Assembly (NCBI GenBank): GCA_013204555.1
Contig: JABMNO010000081.1
Coordinates: forward strand, 1-57,042
DNA: 57,042 nucleotides
Origin: Chloroflexota bacterium
GTDB taxonomy: Bacteria > Chloroflexota > Dehalococcoidia > Lucifugimonadales > Lucifugimonadaceae
Direction: 5' to 3'
The notes beneath the pieces were generated by a model. The model was not told the DNA's origin. It saw only the letters and a list, made by a program, of their open reading frames with translations, and did not search any database. Both the position numbers and the translations under genes were made by a program. This document shows positions 8,356-16,869 of the stretch, piece after piece (within the stretch, counting starts at the first letter, position 1; each line of letters begins with the position of its first letter).

Positions 8356-8593
8356 AGGCACGCGCCCAACATAATCACGCCTCGCCCACATCAGCGCGCC
8401 AGGCCATGCCTCACGCACTAGACCCCTTTTGCCCATCAAGCCAGATAAGTTTGCTGAGGTCGAAAGACGGCAACTCACCAGAACCCAAAGGGCTCTTTTC
8501 GTAACGTTCAACGCTTCGCTGGCGTTGCAGTATCTGTCGGAGCGCGACTAATATCGGGCTCATCAATTTGTTGGTCATTTCGGAGGTGTCACA

Positions 8594-8908
8594 GTGGCAA
8601 TTGTTCAAAGACGAGTGTTTTACGGCAAGGTTGGAACTGCGGGCGCGCTGGTTGAGTGGGCCAATGAGATGTATGGCCTGATCAGCGCCAAGGAGCCGAA
8701 ACTCACTCAGCGCGTTCTTACAGATCACCAGAGCGGTCGGACAGACCGAATGGTGGTTGAGTTTGAGGCGGAGAGTCTCGCTGCATTGGACGCGATGATT
8801 GATAACGTGATGGCCGATCTGGGCAGCGACCCGGCGTTCCAGGCAACGTTTGCGAAGCTGGCTGATCTGATCGATCACGCTGAAGTCGAGCAGTGGACGG
8901 TTCATTAG
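8594..8908 (+). CDS. Small protein, probable dimeric alpha/beta-barrel fold
   Basis: 104 residues from GTG 8594, with a strong GGAGGTG site six bases upstream. The pattern is strand (IVQRRVFYGKVG), helix (LVEWANEMYGLI), strand (LTQRVLTDHQSG), strand (RMVVEFEAES), helix (AALDAMIDNVM) and a C-terminal helix ending in QWTVH. This beta-alpha-beta-beta-alpha order is typical of ferredoxin-like dimeric barrel proteins such as NIPSNAP and ABM-type monooxygenase folds. No catalytic residue stands out and I cannot name a family. The gene is isolated, bounded by palindromic repeats upstream and a long hairpin downstream. Confidence 0.7.
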   Translation: MAIVQRRVFYGKVGTAGALVEWANEMYGLISAKEPKLTQRVLTDHQSGRTDRMVVEFEAESLAALDAMIDNVMADLGSDPAFQATFAKLADLIDHAEVEQWTVH

Positions 8909-8945
8909 TATCGTAGTGGACCGCGCTCCACGTTGATGGGAATTA

Positions 8946-8988
8946 GAAGTGAAGATGGGCGGGTTTCAAACCTGCCCATCTTCACTTC
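8946..8988. terminator. 15-bp perfect hairpin downstream of the small barrel gene
   Basis: GAAGTGAAGATGGGC pairs perfectly with GCCCATCTTCACTTC, with an inner GGTTT/AAACC. No U-tract follows. Its position 37 bases after the stop at 8908 suggests termination or 3'-end protection. Confidence 0.6.
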
Positions 8989-9017
8989 ACACCTGCCCCC
9001 ACCTACTAGCTTCGCTG

Positions 9018-9060
9018 CGTCATCCCGGAATCGAAGGCTCAGCGGAGATGCCCGGGACAC
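9018..9060 (+). repeat. REPIN-like palindrome, copy C
   Basis: CGTCATCCCGGAATCGAAGG start, GATGCCCGGGACA end; same family as copy B with a few changes in the centre. Confidence 0.7.
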
Positions 9061-9100
9061 ATGGATGCGTGCACTGAGATAGACCCTGACTGTGGACGTA

Positions 9101-9137
9101 CCAATATCCGTTATCGCGTATCGGCGTCCTCGATGAC
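9101..9137 (-). repeat. REPIN-like palindrome, copy D (degenerate)
   Basis: TATCCGTTATCGCGTATCGG then CGTCCTCGATGACGA, an eroded inverse copy facing copy C. Confidence 0.5.
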
Positions 9138-9361
9138 GATGTTCGCCATCCCACCTCATGCAAACCAAATGGCGTGAGCGAGTTAACTACCCCCACACCC
9201 ACTCGCCCTCCAACAATCTTCCGAAATCACACAAAACGCGTATCGGGTGACTATTGGGGATTTAGGACCCGAATCTGAATAATGGTGGCGAAGTCGATGA
9301 GTAATCGGGCTCGCTGGTGTTTCCTTGTCGGTCCGGTGGAGTTCGCGATGCAGGTGCCGAG

Positions 9362-9910
9362 ATGCCGCTACGACGAAACTCCGGGGGCCAACGCGGACGC
9401 CAAACAGACCTTCGTCCCACGATGGGTCGGGTTCTGGGCGCTATGTTCTCAATGCTGGGTCCGGCTGGACCGGAAGGCATGAGAGTGCTGGATCTGTTCG
9501 CAGGTTCCGGTGCGCTGGGCATTGAGGCGTTGCTAAGAGGCGCCGATTACAGCGACTTCGTTGAGATTGATGCGAAACGCTGCAGTGCAATAAAGCAGGA
9601 ACTGGAAAGGCTGGGGTTCGGAGACAAAGGAAACGTCCATCGTGGAAAGGCGGAATCGTCGTGGGAGCGCCTCAAAGGCAATTACGATTTGATCTTTATA
9701 GATCCGCCGTACAAGTCCCAGGCATATGAGCCCGTGCTTGACCACATTGGATCAGACCCCGATCTCACAACCGAAAACGCCATCGTCTTTGCGGAGCACA
9801 GCAGCAAGGCATCATTGGAAGACAGATACGGGAGACTAAATAAGTCGACAGAGCGGAAATATGGAGACACAGGACTGAGCGTCTTCACCGTCCAATCTAA
9901 CGACGATTAG
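9362..9910 (+). CDS. rsmD: 16S rRNA (guanine966-N2)-methyltransferase
   Basis: 182 residues from ATG 9362; a GTG at 9317 would add 15 residues with no family match. The enzyme methylates G966 of 16S rRNA in the small subunit. Seen: an N-terminal GGQRGR and LRPTMGRVLGAMFSML segment (residues ~8-35), SAM-binding VLDLFAGSGALGIEALLRGA (~43-62), and the catalytic DPPY motif in LIFIDPPYKS. The spacing between GGQRGR and LRPT is about seven residues shorter than in E. coli, so the start is uncertain. It is followed after 4 bp by coaD, a pairing common in many bacteria. Confidence 0.9.
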   Translation: MPLRRNSGGQRGRQTDLRPTMGRVLGAMFSMLGPAGPEGMRVLDLFAGSGALGIEALLRGADYSDFVEIDAKRCSAIKQELERLGFGDKGNVHRGKAESSWERLKGNYDLIFIDPPYKSQAYEPVLDHIGSDPDLTTENAIVFAEHSSKASLEDRYGRLNKSTERKYGDTGLSVFTVQSNDD

Positions 9911-9914
9911 TAAG

Positions 9915-10415
9915 TTGGCAAGTCAGATTCACAGAGCAGTATTTCCGGGCACATTTGATCCCGCCACGAACGGTCACGTGGACGTTGCTGTCCGCGCCGC
10001 TCACCTGTTTGACGAAGTTGTGATTGGCGTCTATGAATCGCCGCCGAAAACGTTGCTGTTCAACACCGAAGAGCGCATTGAACTATTCGCCGAGGCGGTG
10101 TCAGGCACGGCAAACATCAGGGTCATGCCGTTCAGCGGTCTGGCCGTGCAATTTGCGGAGAGTATCGATTCAGGGGTACTCGTCAGAGGCCTACGTATCG
10201 GTCTCGATTTTGAACACGAGCGCGAAATGGCGCTTGTATGGAGGAAGCTGGCGCCAGAGATTGAGGTGGTGATGTTGATCTCTTCCCTCGTCAATCAGTA
10301 CGTCAGCTCCACCAGAGTCAAGGAAATCGCGAGTCTGGGAGCCGATGTCTCAAGTTTCGTCCCGGCTCACGTTGAAAAAGCGCTGCTTGAACGATTGGCG
10401 CAGGCGAATAGCTAG
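9915..10415 (+). CDS. coaD: Phosphopantetheine adenylyltransferase
   Basis: 166 residues, TTG start. It transfers AMP to 4'-phosphopantetheine in coenzyme A synthesis. The nucleotidyltransferase signature FPGTFDPATNGHVDV lies at residues 10-24 (T/NGH motif) and SSTRVKEIASLGADVS near 130 completes the ATP site. RGLRIGLDFEHE matches the conserved RGLR..DFEYE loop. The full family length is present. It is directly downstream of rsmD and upstream of a coiled-coil gene. Confidence 0.95.
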   Translation: MASQIHRAVFPGTFDPATNGHVDVAVRAAHLFDEVVIGVYESPPKTLLFNTEERIELFAEAVSGTANIRVMPFSGLAVQFAESIDSGVLVRGLRIGLDFEHEREMALVWRKLAPEIEVVMLISSLVNQYVSSTRVKEIASLGADVSSFVPAHVEKALLERLAQANS

Positions 10416-10486
10416 TCCAGGAAATGGGAGACAACTGTCTCCAGATAAATAAGGTTCCATTAGTGGTTACGGAACGAGGGGGAAGT

Positions 10487-11110
10487 ATGAGCATATCTGA
10501 ACTTGTTGATCAGCTGGAGGCCGAGTTTGTTGGGGGGAATCGACTCCCTGGAACGTCACGTCGGCTGGTCAATATCGATGACACGTCACGGCTAATTGAA
10601 ACTCTGCGCACGCAGTTGCCAGAAGAGATCGCCGAAGCGCAGGGCATCATTCGTCAGAAAGAGGGAATCCTCAAGCAGGCTGAACTCGAAGCCCGACGGA
10701 TGCGCCAGTACGCAGACGAAGAGGCGACGACTATTCGAGAGACTGCGGAAGAGAAGTCGACCGCAGCGATGGAAGCCGCCCAGCAGCAGTCCATCCGAAT
10801 GATTGAGGAGACGGAAGTCTTCCACGCCGCCGAGCGGACCGCCGAAGAGATCATCGCAAGAGCTGAAGAGAAGGCCCGAGCGATCATCGATGTGGCCGAG
10901 GAAGAGGCCGGCAGCAGAATTGCCGAAGCCGACGCCAAGATTGGTCGAGAAATTGCAGCGGCAGACGCTGAGGTTCGGAATCGTCGCGAAGGGGCCGATG
11001 AGTACTCTCGAGAGCGCTTGTTTGCTCTAGAACAGCACCTCGCCGACATTCTTGGTCAAGTACGCAAGGGCATCGACGTTCTAGATCCCGATCTCACGCT
11101 CGCAAACTAG
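10487..11110 (+). CDS. DivIVA/SepIVA-like coiled-coil protein
   Basis: 207 residues from ATG 10487, preceded by GAGGGGG; an upstream start at 10424 lacks support. The N terminus SISELVDQLEAEFVGGNRLPGTSRRLVN is followed by a long, charged coiled coil (residues ~45-190) rich in A-E-E and R-A-E repeats. The coil resembles the ATP-synthase-b/DivIVA-like proteins that sit downstream of coaD in Actinobacteria and Chloroflexota. These act in cell-wall or division organisation (inference for this protein). It ends in a short non-coiled tail with a GIDVLDPDL segment. A hairpin follows the stop. Confidence 0.7.
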   Translation: MSISELVDQLEAEFVGGNRLPGTSRRLVNIDDTSRLIETLRTQLPEEIAEAQGIIRQKEGILKQAELEARRMRQYADEEATTIRETAEEKSTAAMEAAQQQSIRMIEETEVFHAAERTAEEIIARAEEKARAIIDVAEEEAGSRIAEADAKIGREIAAADAEVRNRREGADEYSRERLFALEQHLADILGQVRKGIDVLDPDLTLAN

Positions 11111-11125
11111 ATAGTTACCAGGCAG

Positions 11126-11154
11126 ACAGGGCCCGGTTTTAAACCTGGCCCTGT
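11126..11154. terminator. Hairpin between convergent coiled-coil and sulfatase genes
   Basis: ACAGGGCC pairs with GGCCCTGT with inner GG/CC, around a TTTTAAA-type centre. No U-tract on either side. It serves both the stop at 11110 (+) and that at 11185 (-). Confidence 0.65.
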
Positions 11155-11184
11155 CCTGTCGCGACCGAAAAGAACAGACTCTGC

Positions 11185-12591
11185 TCAGCCTCGTTCCTTG
11201 CTGTCGTAAGCAGCAATGATGTAAGGATGCTCCGGGTCGTAGTGAGTCAGGGTGTCCGGGTTGTCTACACGTCCGGCAGGCCTGATGTCCTCGCCAACAA
11301 TTCCTGTAGCCTCATCGCCAATATCGCGTCGGCACAAGTCTAGTTTGGCCGTTAGCGCCGCTACTACTTCAGGGTGAGCATCGAACAGGTTCCTGGTCTC
11401 CCCGATATCCGACGCGAGATCGTAAAGCTCTTGAATCTCCTCATCACCCTTCCGAACGTGGAGCTTCCACTTACCGTCCCGAACCGCCTCCAGGCTGTTC
11501 TGTTTATAGTAGAAAAACTCGTCGCGTGGGGAGCCCGAGGCCTGATCAGCAAACATCAGTGGCCTGATGTCCTTACCGTCGATGGTTCTGTCCGTCGGGA
11601 CGTCCGCGCCGCCAAGTGCAGCCAGTGTTGGATACAGGTCTATGGCGGAACTCAGCTCATTGCACTCCCCGCCAGCGGAAATAGCGGATGGCCAACGCAT
11701 GATGCACGGCACACGTTGGCCGCCTTCCCACGTAGTTCCCTTTTGGCCGCGCAGCGCGCCGTTGCTTCCGCCCTGGCCGGCAAGTCTTGAACCGTTATCG
11801 CTCGTGAAAATGATCAGCGTGTTCTCGTCCAGCCCCAGTTGCTTCAGTTCATCCATGATCACGCTGGTTGCCCAATCAATACTGGCAACCGCCGCGCCGT
11901 AGGCGCCGTTCTCAGACTCTTTGATGAATCGATCTGGCGCGTACAGCGGAAGATGAACGTGCATGTGTGCGAGGTAGAGGAAAAACGGACTCGCTGCGTT
12001 GTCCCGAATGAACCGAACTGATTCCTCCACGTACCGTTCCGTGAGAGCGCTCTGGTCTGGTTGTTCCTGAATCACCTTTTCATCTCGAAGCAGAGGCAGA
12101 GGCGGCAGGCCACGGCGCATTGCAGCAGCCTCTGGACTGGCGGACTCATCGTCAATCTGAATGCCCATATCGTTGCTGTATGGCAACCCGTAGTAGCTAT
12201 CGAATCCATGTCTGGTCGGGAGGAACTCTTCCTGATCTCCGCAATGCCACTTGCCCACGAGCTTGGTCGCATATCCGGCATCCTTCAACAGCCGCGCGAT
12301 GGTGATCTCCTGTGGATTCAAGCCAATCCCGTCACCCGGGAAGAGCACCACGCGCCCATCGAATGCCCCAAAACCAACCCGTGGTGGGTAGCAACCGGTC
12401 ATCATTGCCGCCCTCGACGGCGAGCACACGGGCGAAGCCATGTAGAAATCGGTGAACCGCATACCTTCCTCGGCCATTCGGTCGAGGGCAGGCGTGCGGT
12501 TGATTTTCGATCCGTAGCTACCGAGATCTCCATAGCCAAGATCATCACAGTTGATGAGGATGACGTTTGGCTTTAGCGGCGTCTTGGCCAT
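11185..12591 (-). CDS. Type I sulfatase (arylsulfatase family)
   Basis: 468 residues from ATG 12591, with GAGAGG nine bases upstream. It hydrolyses sulfate esters. The active-site signature C-S-P-S-R is at residues 56-60 (VCSPSRAAMMTG), with Cys56 destined to become formylglycine. Metal-binding Asp pair INCDDLGYGD lies at 14-22 and TSDNGS mid-protein. No N-terminal signal peptide is visible (MAKTPLKPNVILINCDD), so it appears cytoplasmic. The formylglycine-generating enzyme is not in the window. It is 14 bp downstream of the ManD-like dehydratase, so both likely act on one sulfated sugar-acid substrate (inference). Confidence 0.93.
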   Translation of the reverse strand: MAKTPLKPNVILINCDDLGYGDLGSYGSKINRTPALDRMAEEGMRFTDFYMASPVCSPSRAAMMTGCYPPRVGFGAFDGRVVLFPGDGIGLNPQEITIARLLKDAGYATKLVGKWHCGDQEEFLPTRHGFDSYYGLPYSNDMGIQIDDESASPEAAAMRRGLPPLPLLRDEKVIQEQPDQSALTERYVEESVRFIRDNAASPFFLYLAHMHVHLPLYAPDRFIKESENGAYGAAVASIDWATSVIMDELKQLGLDENTLIIFTSDNGSRLAGQGGSNGALRGQKGTTWEGGQRVPCIMRWPSAISAGGECNELSSAIDLYPTLAALGGADVPTDRTIDGKDIRPLMFADQASGSPRDEFFYYKQNSLEAVRDGKWKLHVRKGDEEIQELYDLASDIGETRNLFDAHPEVVAALTAKLDLCRRDIGDEATGIVGEDIRPAGRVDNPDTLTHYDPEHPYIIAAYDSKERG

Positions 12592-12605
12592 ATGTCCCAA
12601 CCTCT

Positions 12606-13910
12606 CTACGGCTTCACCATTGTTCCGTCAGCGCGGCGCGGAGTGTCCCATGCGCCGCCAAACTCTCGCTCCTTGAACGGATACTTGGCGGCCAACTCCT
12701 CATCGAGATCGATACCCAGACCAGGCTTGTCATTGCTCCACATGTGGCCATCATGAACCTCTGGACAGCCCGGGAAGACTTCCTTAGTCCTGTCTTTGAA
12801 GATTGCGTACTCCTGGATTCCAAAGTTCCAGACGTTCAGGTCAATGGCGAGGTTCGCAGCGTGACCAACCGGAGATGTGTCACCGGGTCCGTGCCACGCT
12901 GTCCGGACGTTGAACGCCTCACACAGCGCCGCGAGTTTCTTCGCCGGGGTGATGCCGCCAATCTGCGAAATGTGAACCCGCATGAAGTCGATCAGGCGAT
13001 CTTTCACCATTGGGATCATCTCGTGCGGACTGTTGTAGAGCTCACCCATCGCGATCGGTGTGGCGCACTGCTCTCGCACCATGCGGAAGTACTCGTTATC
13101 TTCCGGTGAGAACAGATCTTCCAGGAAGAACAGATCGAACTGCTCAACGTCCTTGGCGAACTTGACGCCAAGGATCGGTGGGATGCGCTCGTGAACGTCG
13201 TGCAGCATCTCGAAGTCCCAACCAACCTTGTTACGCACGTGGTCAAACAGATTCAGCGCGTTGCGAATATACGGCTTGGGCTCAAAGATGCCGCCGGGGT
13301 GGGCGTAACGCTTGTTCGGATCGAACTCACGTACCCGGTTTGTTACCCACCTTGGCCCCAGATACTCTGCTGGCTTTCCTGAATTTTCATCGGCTCTGGA
13401 AGACCCCTTACCAGCTCCGTAGTTGGAGGTCAGGCCGGGCGTCTCCATCTGAACACGAACGTTGTGGAAGCCCTGCTCAATGAATGCGTGAATTTGGTCT
13501 TCAATCGCCACCACATCGGAGCCCGATGCATGTACGTACACGCCAGCAGCGTCACGGGCCTTCCCGCCAAGCAGATCGTAGACCGGCATATTGGCCATCT
13601 TGCCCTTTATGTCCCAGAGGGCCTGATCGACGCCACTGAGAGCGTTGTTCAGGACCGGTCCGTTGCGCCAGTAAGACGACACATACGACGACTGCCAGAT
13701 GTCCTCAATGTCTGCAACGTCACGCCCAATGAGAAATGGCGCGAGATAGTCCTCAACCGCAGCTTTCACCGTGCTGGGACGCTGGGTAAACGTGGCACAA
13801 CCAATGCCATATAACTCGGGCTCGCTGGTATCGATTTTCACGATGACGAGCCGAATATCATCCGGCTCCGTAAGGATGACGCGGATGTCGCGAATAGTGA
13901 CGTTGCTCAT
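12606..13910 (-). CDS. Enolase-superfamily sugar acid dehydratase, ManD/RspA-like
   Basis: 434 residues from ATG 13910, with AGGA in AGGACAGAT just upstream. The long upstream open frame carries no family similarity. Members dehydrate mannonate, gluconate or related acids to 2-keto-3-deoxy acids using Mg2+. Seen: N-terminal capping domain to ~115 with ALSGVDQALWDIKGK, barrel motif HDVHER at 237-242 (metal Asp238 and His240), FFLEDLF with the second ligand, GELYNSPHE with the third, and WHGPGDTSPVGHA near the end, all typical of the ManD subgroup. First gene of a two-gene unit with the sulfatase. The precise substrate is not predictable. Confidence 0.9.
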   Translation of the reverse strand: MSNVTIRDIRVILTEPDDIRLVIVKIDTSEPELYGIGCATFTQRPSTVKAAVEDYLAPFLIGRDVADIEDIWQSSYVSSYWRNGPVLNNALSGVDQALWDIKGKMANMPVYDLLGGKARDAAGVYVHASGSDVVAIEDQIHAFIEQGFHNVRVQMETPGLTSNYGAGKGSSRADENSGKPAEYLGPRWVTNRVREFDPNKRYAHPGGIFEPKPYIRNALNLFDHVRNKVGWDFEMLHDVHERIPPILGVKFAKDVEQFDLFFLEDLFSPEDNEYFRMVREQCATPIAMGELYNSPHEMIPMVKDRLIDFMRVHISQIGGITPAKKLAALCEAFNVRTAWHGPGDTSPVGHAANLAIDLNVWNFGIQEYAIFKDRTKEVFPGCPEVHDGHMWSNDKPGLGIDLDEELAAKYPFKEREFGGAWDTPRRADGTMVKP

Positions 13911-14250
13911 ATCTGTCCTGCGTGAGTTCGGGTGTGTAATTGGTGCGGTCGCAATTGTACGCGTGCCCAGAGAGGCACGTGGATGCTTGGATCGGCTGAG
14001 CATGCCTGCCACCAGATCAGTCCGGGACAGCATGGAAGGCTGACGTTTGTTCTGGGAGCGCGCTCGCCGCGTCCGGGACTGTGCAATTTGAACTGGCTGG
14101 AGTCCATTACCAGGATAGCGACGCCGAACATTCCATTCAGAAGGTAGCGCCGGGGAGAATCGGAGATTGAAATCGACTCTTCCTTGACTACACTCCTCGT
14201 CGGGGTGAGAATCGGCGGCCCAACGCAGTCTCAGGTTTAAAGGACAACGA
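13911..14250. other. 340-base divergent promoter region
   Basis: Lies between the minus-strand dehydratase-sulfatase unit and the plus-strand NIPSNAP operon, so it should carry promoters for both. I see no clear operator, riboswitch or repeat. Confidence 0.4.
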
Positions 14251-14577
14251 ATGCTGTACGAACTTCGGGTATATGAATGCAATCCGGGGATGCTGCCCGC
14301 GATCGTTAAGCGATTCGGTGACCACACGGTTGCACTGTTCGAGAAGCACGGGATCAAGAACATTGGTTACTGGACAACAGAGGTTGGCGAAAGCAACCAG
14401 GAGTTGACGTATATGGTCGCGTTTGAAGATGCCGGTCAACGCCAGGAAGCGTGGGCCAACTTCCGTGCTGACCCTGACTGGCCGGGCATAGTGGAAGAAT
14501 CTCATCGAAATGGCATCATCGTAAAGAACGTCCGGAACCAACTGCTCACACCCACCTCCTACTCCCCGCTTCAGTAA
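14251..14577 (+). CDS. NIPSNAP family protein
   Basis: 108 residues. The opening MLYELRVYECNPGMLPA, a central HGIKNIGYWTTEVG, and the YMVAFEDAGQRQEAWANFRADPDW stretch are the standard features of NIPSNAP dimeric alpha/beta-barrel proteins. The biochemical role is unknown in general; bacterial copies often sit beside catabolic genes. It is first in a four-gene plus-strand operon with a thiolase-like enzyme, a DUF35 protein and a VOC protein. The gap to the next gene is 39 bp. Confidence 0.88.
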   Translation: MLYELRVYECNPGMLPAIVKRFGDHTVALFEKHGIKNIGYWTTEVGESNQELTYMVAFEDAGQRQEAWANFRADPDWPGIVEESHRNGIIVKNVRNQLLTPTSYSPLQ

Positions 14578-14616
14578 CGCAATTCCACCGCCAACGAGAT
14601 ATATGGAGATCAAATC

Positions 14617-15780
14617 ATGCCCGTGATGTCAAAGCTCAAAGCGATTTCGGGTTCCGCTGAAATCGTAGGCGTGGCCGAGTCAGATCGACTTGGCAAGTTA
14701 CCTAACAGGTCGGCCTTGCAGTTGCATGCGGAGGCCGCTGACAACGCTCTGGCTGACGCTGGGATACCTATGAGCGATGTGGATGGATTTCTTACCGCCG
14801 GATACTCCACTTACGACGTTGCTGAGTACCTGGGCATTGAGCCACGCTTCACAGACAGCACAATCGTGGGTGGGTCGTCTTTCGTGATCCACATAGCGCA
14901 CGCAATGGCCGCCATCCAGGCCGGGTACTGTGAAGTTGCTCTCATCACCCACGGCCAGTCTGGACGTTCTGACCGAGCGCGTGCAGCGATGAACCGGGGT
15001 CTCCCGGCAGCGCAGTACGAAGCACCATATGGCATCCTGGGACCGCCTGTCTCCTACTCAATGGCCGCCCGCCGATATATGCACGAGTACGGCGAAGACC
15101 GAACCCGACAGGCGCTGGCTGAGATCGCCGTTTCCACTCGCAAGTGGGCCAATATGAATGAGATGGCCTACATGCACGATGAAACCATGTCCTTTGACGA
15201 CTATCACAACTCACGCTGGATCTCCTGGCCGTTCCATCTATTTGATTGCTGCCTCGTTACGGACGCAGGTGCAGCCATAGTGGTCACCACTCCGGAACGG
15301 GCGAAGAACGCCCGCAAAGGCGGAGTGAAGGTGTTGGGCGTGGGCGAGGGTCACGATCACTCGATGATCTCCCAGATGCAGGACCTCACGCTGCCGTTTG
15401 GCCGCCATACGGGTCCTCAGGCGCTTGAGATGGCAGGGATCACACACAGCGATCTCGACCTGACGATGATCTATGACTCGTTCACCTACACGGTGCTTGT
15501 CACGCTGGAGAGCCTTGGATTCTGTGGGCCCGGCGAAGGGCCGGACTTCGTAGCAGACCAGCGCACCGCCCCCGGCGGAGACTTCCCGCTCAACACTAAC
15601 GGCGGCGGCCTCTCCTACACCCACCCGGGCATGTACGGAATATTCACCGTCATTGAAGCCGTTCGCCAGCTCCGAGGTGAGACCGGAGAGCGGCAAATCA
15701 AGAATCGCAATCTAGCGATGGCCCACGGCACCGGCGGCAATCTCTCATCAACCGGCACCGTAATTCTTTCGAGGGACTAA
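14617..15780 (+). CDS. Thiolase-fold lipid-transfer-type protein (possible Ltp2-like aldolase)
   Basis: 387 residues, ATG with GGAG eight bases upstream. The fold is thiolase: SAEIVGVAES at the start, ADNALADAGI, GGSSFVIHIAHAMAAIQAGYCEVALITHG in the middle, and NTNGGGLSYTHPGMYG with IEAVRQLRGE near the end. The nucleophilic cysteine expected in the GGSS stretch is absent. This points away from classical thiolysis and toward the SCP2/Ltp2 branch, where a thiolase-fold protein plus a DUF35 partner performs retro-aldol cleavage of acyl-CoA side chains. The DUF35 gene begins 2 bp after its stop, which supports that reading. Substrate unknown. Confidence 0.85.
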   Translation: MPVMSKLKAISGSAEIVGVAESDRLGKLPNRSALQLHAEAADNALADAGIPMSDVDGFLTAGYSTYDVAEYLGIEPRFTDSTIVGGSSFVIHIAHAMAAIQAGYCEVALITHGQSGRSDRARAAMNRGLPAAQYEAPYGILGPPVSYSMAARRYMHEYGEDRTRQALAEIAVSTRKWANMNEMAYMHDETMSFDDYHNSRWISWPFHLFDCCLVTDAGAAIVVTTPERAKNARKGGVKVLGVGEGHDHSMISQMQDLTLPFGRHTGPQALEMAGITHSDLDLTMIYDSFTYTVLVTLESLGFCGPGEGPDFVADQRTAPGGDFPLNTNGGGLSYTHPGMYGIFTVIEAVRQLRGETGERQIKNRNLAMAHGTGGNLSSTGTVILSRD

Positions 15781-15782
15781 TC

Positions 15783-16196
15783 ATGACCGAATACGCGAAA
15801 CCCATCCCCGTCCCACAGCCCGAGTCCGAACGCTACTGGGAAGCCGCACGGCGTGAGGAACTCTGGCTGCGCAGCTGCCTGGACTGTAAGCAGGCCTACT
15901 TTTACCCGCGGGATATTTGCCCGAACTGCCACTCCCGGAATACCGATTGGATTCGATCATCCGGCAAAGGCACCATCTACACCTTCGCAATCGTCCATCG
16001 TGCGCCGCATCCGGGCTTCGGTCCAGACGCGCCATACATCACAGCGATTGTAGAGCTGGATGATGGGCCCAGGATTCCAACCAACATCGTTGGTGTTGAT
16101 CCCAAGCCTGAGAACCTCGATATAGGGATGCCGGTCCAGGTGGTCTTTGAGAAGATCACGGACGAGATCACGCTGCCGAAGTTCAAGCTGGCATAG
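15783..16196 (+). CDS. DUF35 Zn-ribbon/OB-fold protein
   Basis: 137 residues. A rubredoxin-like zinc ribbon CLDC-x(9)-RDICPNC (residues ~35-52) precedes an OB-fold with GKGTIYTFAIVHRAPHPGF and a terminal LPKFKL. These proteins are obligate partners of thiolase-fold enzymes in acyl-CoA chemistry. The gene starts 2 bp after the thiolase-like stop and is followed 7 bp later by the VOC gene, so translation is probably coupled. All four ribbon cysteines are present. Confidence 0.92.
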   Translation: MTEYAKPIPVPQPESERYWEAARREELWLRSCLDCKQAYFYPRDICPNCHSRNTDWIRSSGKGTIYTFAIVHRAPHPGFGPDAPYITAIVELDDGPRIPTNIVGVDPKPENLDIGMPVQVVFEKITDEITLPKFKLA

Positions 16197-16203
16197 GCTC
16201 TCG

Positions 16204-16590
16204 ATGAGCGGCGGTATCGTTGAAATTGGAGCGGTAACGGTCGATGTCAACGATCTTGAACGGGAGGCCGAGTTCTGGCGCGCTATGATCGGTGAGGAAC
16301 CGGGGCCAGCGCGAGGCGGCGGTGGATGGCTCACTATCGGAAATATTTCCGATGGCGTGCTCATGGCACTTCAGAAGGTACCGGAACCCAAAACCATCAA
16401 GGACCGGATCCACTTCGACTTCCAAGTGGACGATGTGGATGAGGCAATCACACGCATCATCGAATTGGGTGGCACTCAGCTCAGCGAGCCACGTGCAGGC
16501 GGCGGTGTGACGATGGCAGACCCTGAGGGCAACGAGTTCTGCATTGGCTCATTCCGGCGGAACAAAGAAGGCGTGAGACGGCCTCTTTAG
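16204..16590 (+). CDS. VOC-family (glyoxalase/dioxygenase fold) protein
   Basis: 128 residues from ATG 16204. Two beta-alpha-beta-beta-beta halves: GAVTVDVNDLEREAEFW at the start and IHFDFQVDDVDEAITRIIELGG in the second half, ending MADPEGNEFCIGSF, the conserved VOC C-terminal metal-site segment. Enzymatic activity (isomerase, lyase or dioxygenase) is not evident. Last gene of the NIPSNAP-thiolase-DUF35 operon. Its final ~100 bases, including 17 bases past the stop, are duplicated at 17850-17950. Confidence 0.88.
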   Translation: MSGGIVEIGAVTVDVNDLEREAEFWRAMIGEEPGPARGGGGWLTIGNISDGVLMALQKVPEPKTIKDRIHFDFQVDDVDEAITRIIELGGTQLSEPRAGGGVTMADPEGNEFCIGSFRRNKEGVRRPL

Positions 16591-16607
16591 CTCCGTCGGT
16601 GTTCGGC
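16507..16607 (+). repeat. VOC 3' end, donor copy of a 101-bp direct repeat
   Basis: Matches 17850-17950 at a constant offset of 1343 with only a few substitutions and no gaps. It covers the last 27 codons, the stop and 17 bases beyond. Confidence 0.9.
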
Positions 16608-16869
16608 ACCGGGACCTCGCAGCCTTCAGTTTCAGCGGATGGACCGTCGATCAGATTCGAGCCATCCACGATTGAGTTGCCGACGTTGAATTTATCCAGA
16701 ACGGTTCGCGTTGTTGCTTATGGAGTTGAGGCCGTAACTATCGGCGTATAGATAGCCATTTCCTATTTGAAGATTGGAATTATTTTTGATAATGGCGTAT
16801 TGTCGTATTCAGCGGACGATTCTATAAGTCGACAATCAGGCGCTGCTACCACACTGGAGCATTCCCTTG

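Larger units (their letters stand above)
8039..8593. other. 555-base intergenic region carrying a palindromic repeat pair
   Basis: No gene is supported. The region holds the peroxiredoxin promoter side and two oppositely oriented copies of a GTCATCCCGGA-type palindrome (separate entries). An inverted GGTGGTT/AACCACC lies between them, so the whole 8238-8355 stretch could fold as one long structure. Confidence 0.5.
8909..9361. other. 453-base intergenic region with hairpin and repeat pair
   Basis: Contains the long hairpin at 8946-8988 and palindromic repeat copies C and D. Between 9140 and 9361 nothing is recognisable apart from possible alternative rsmD starts. Confidence 0.45.
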
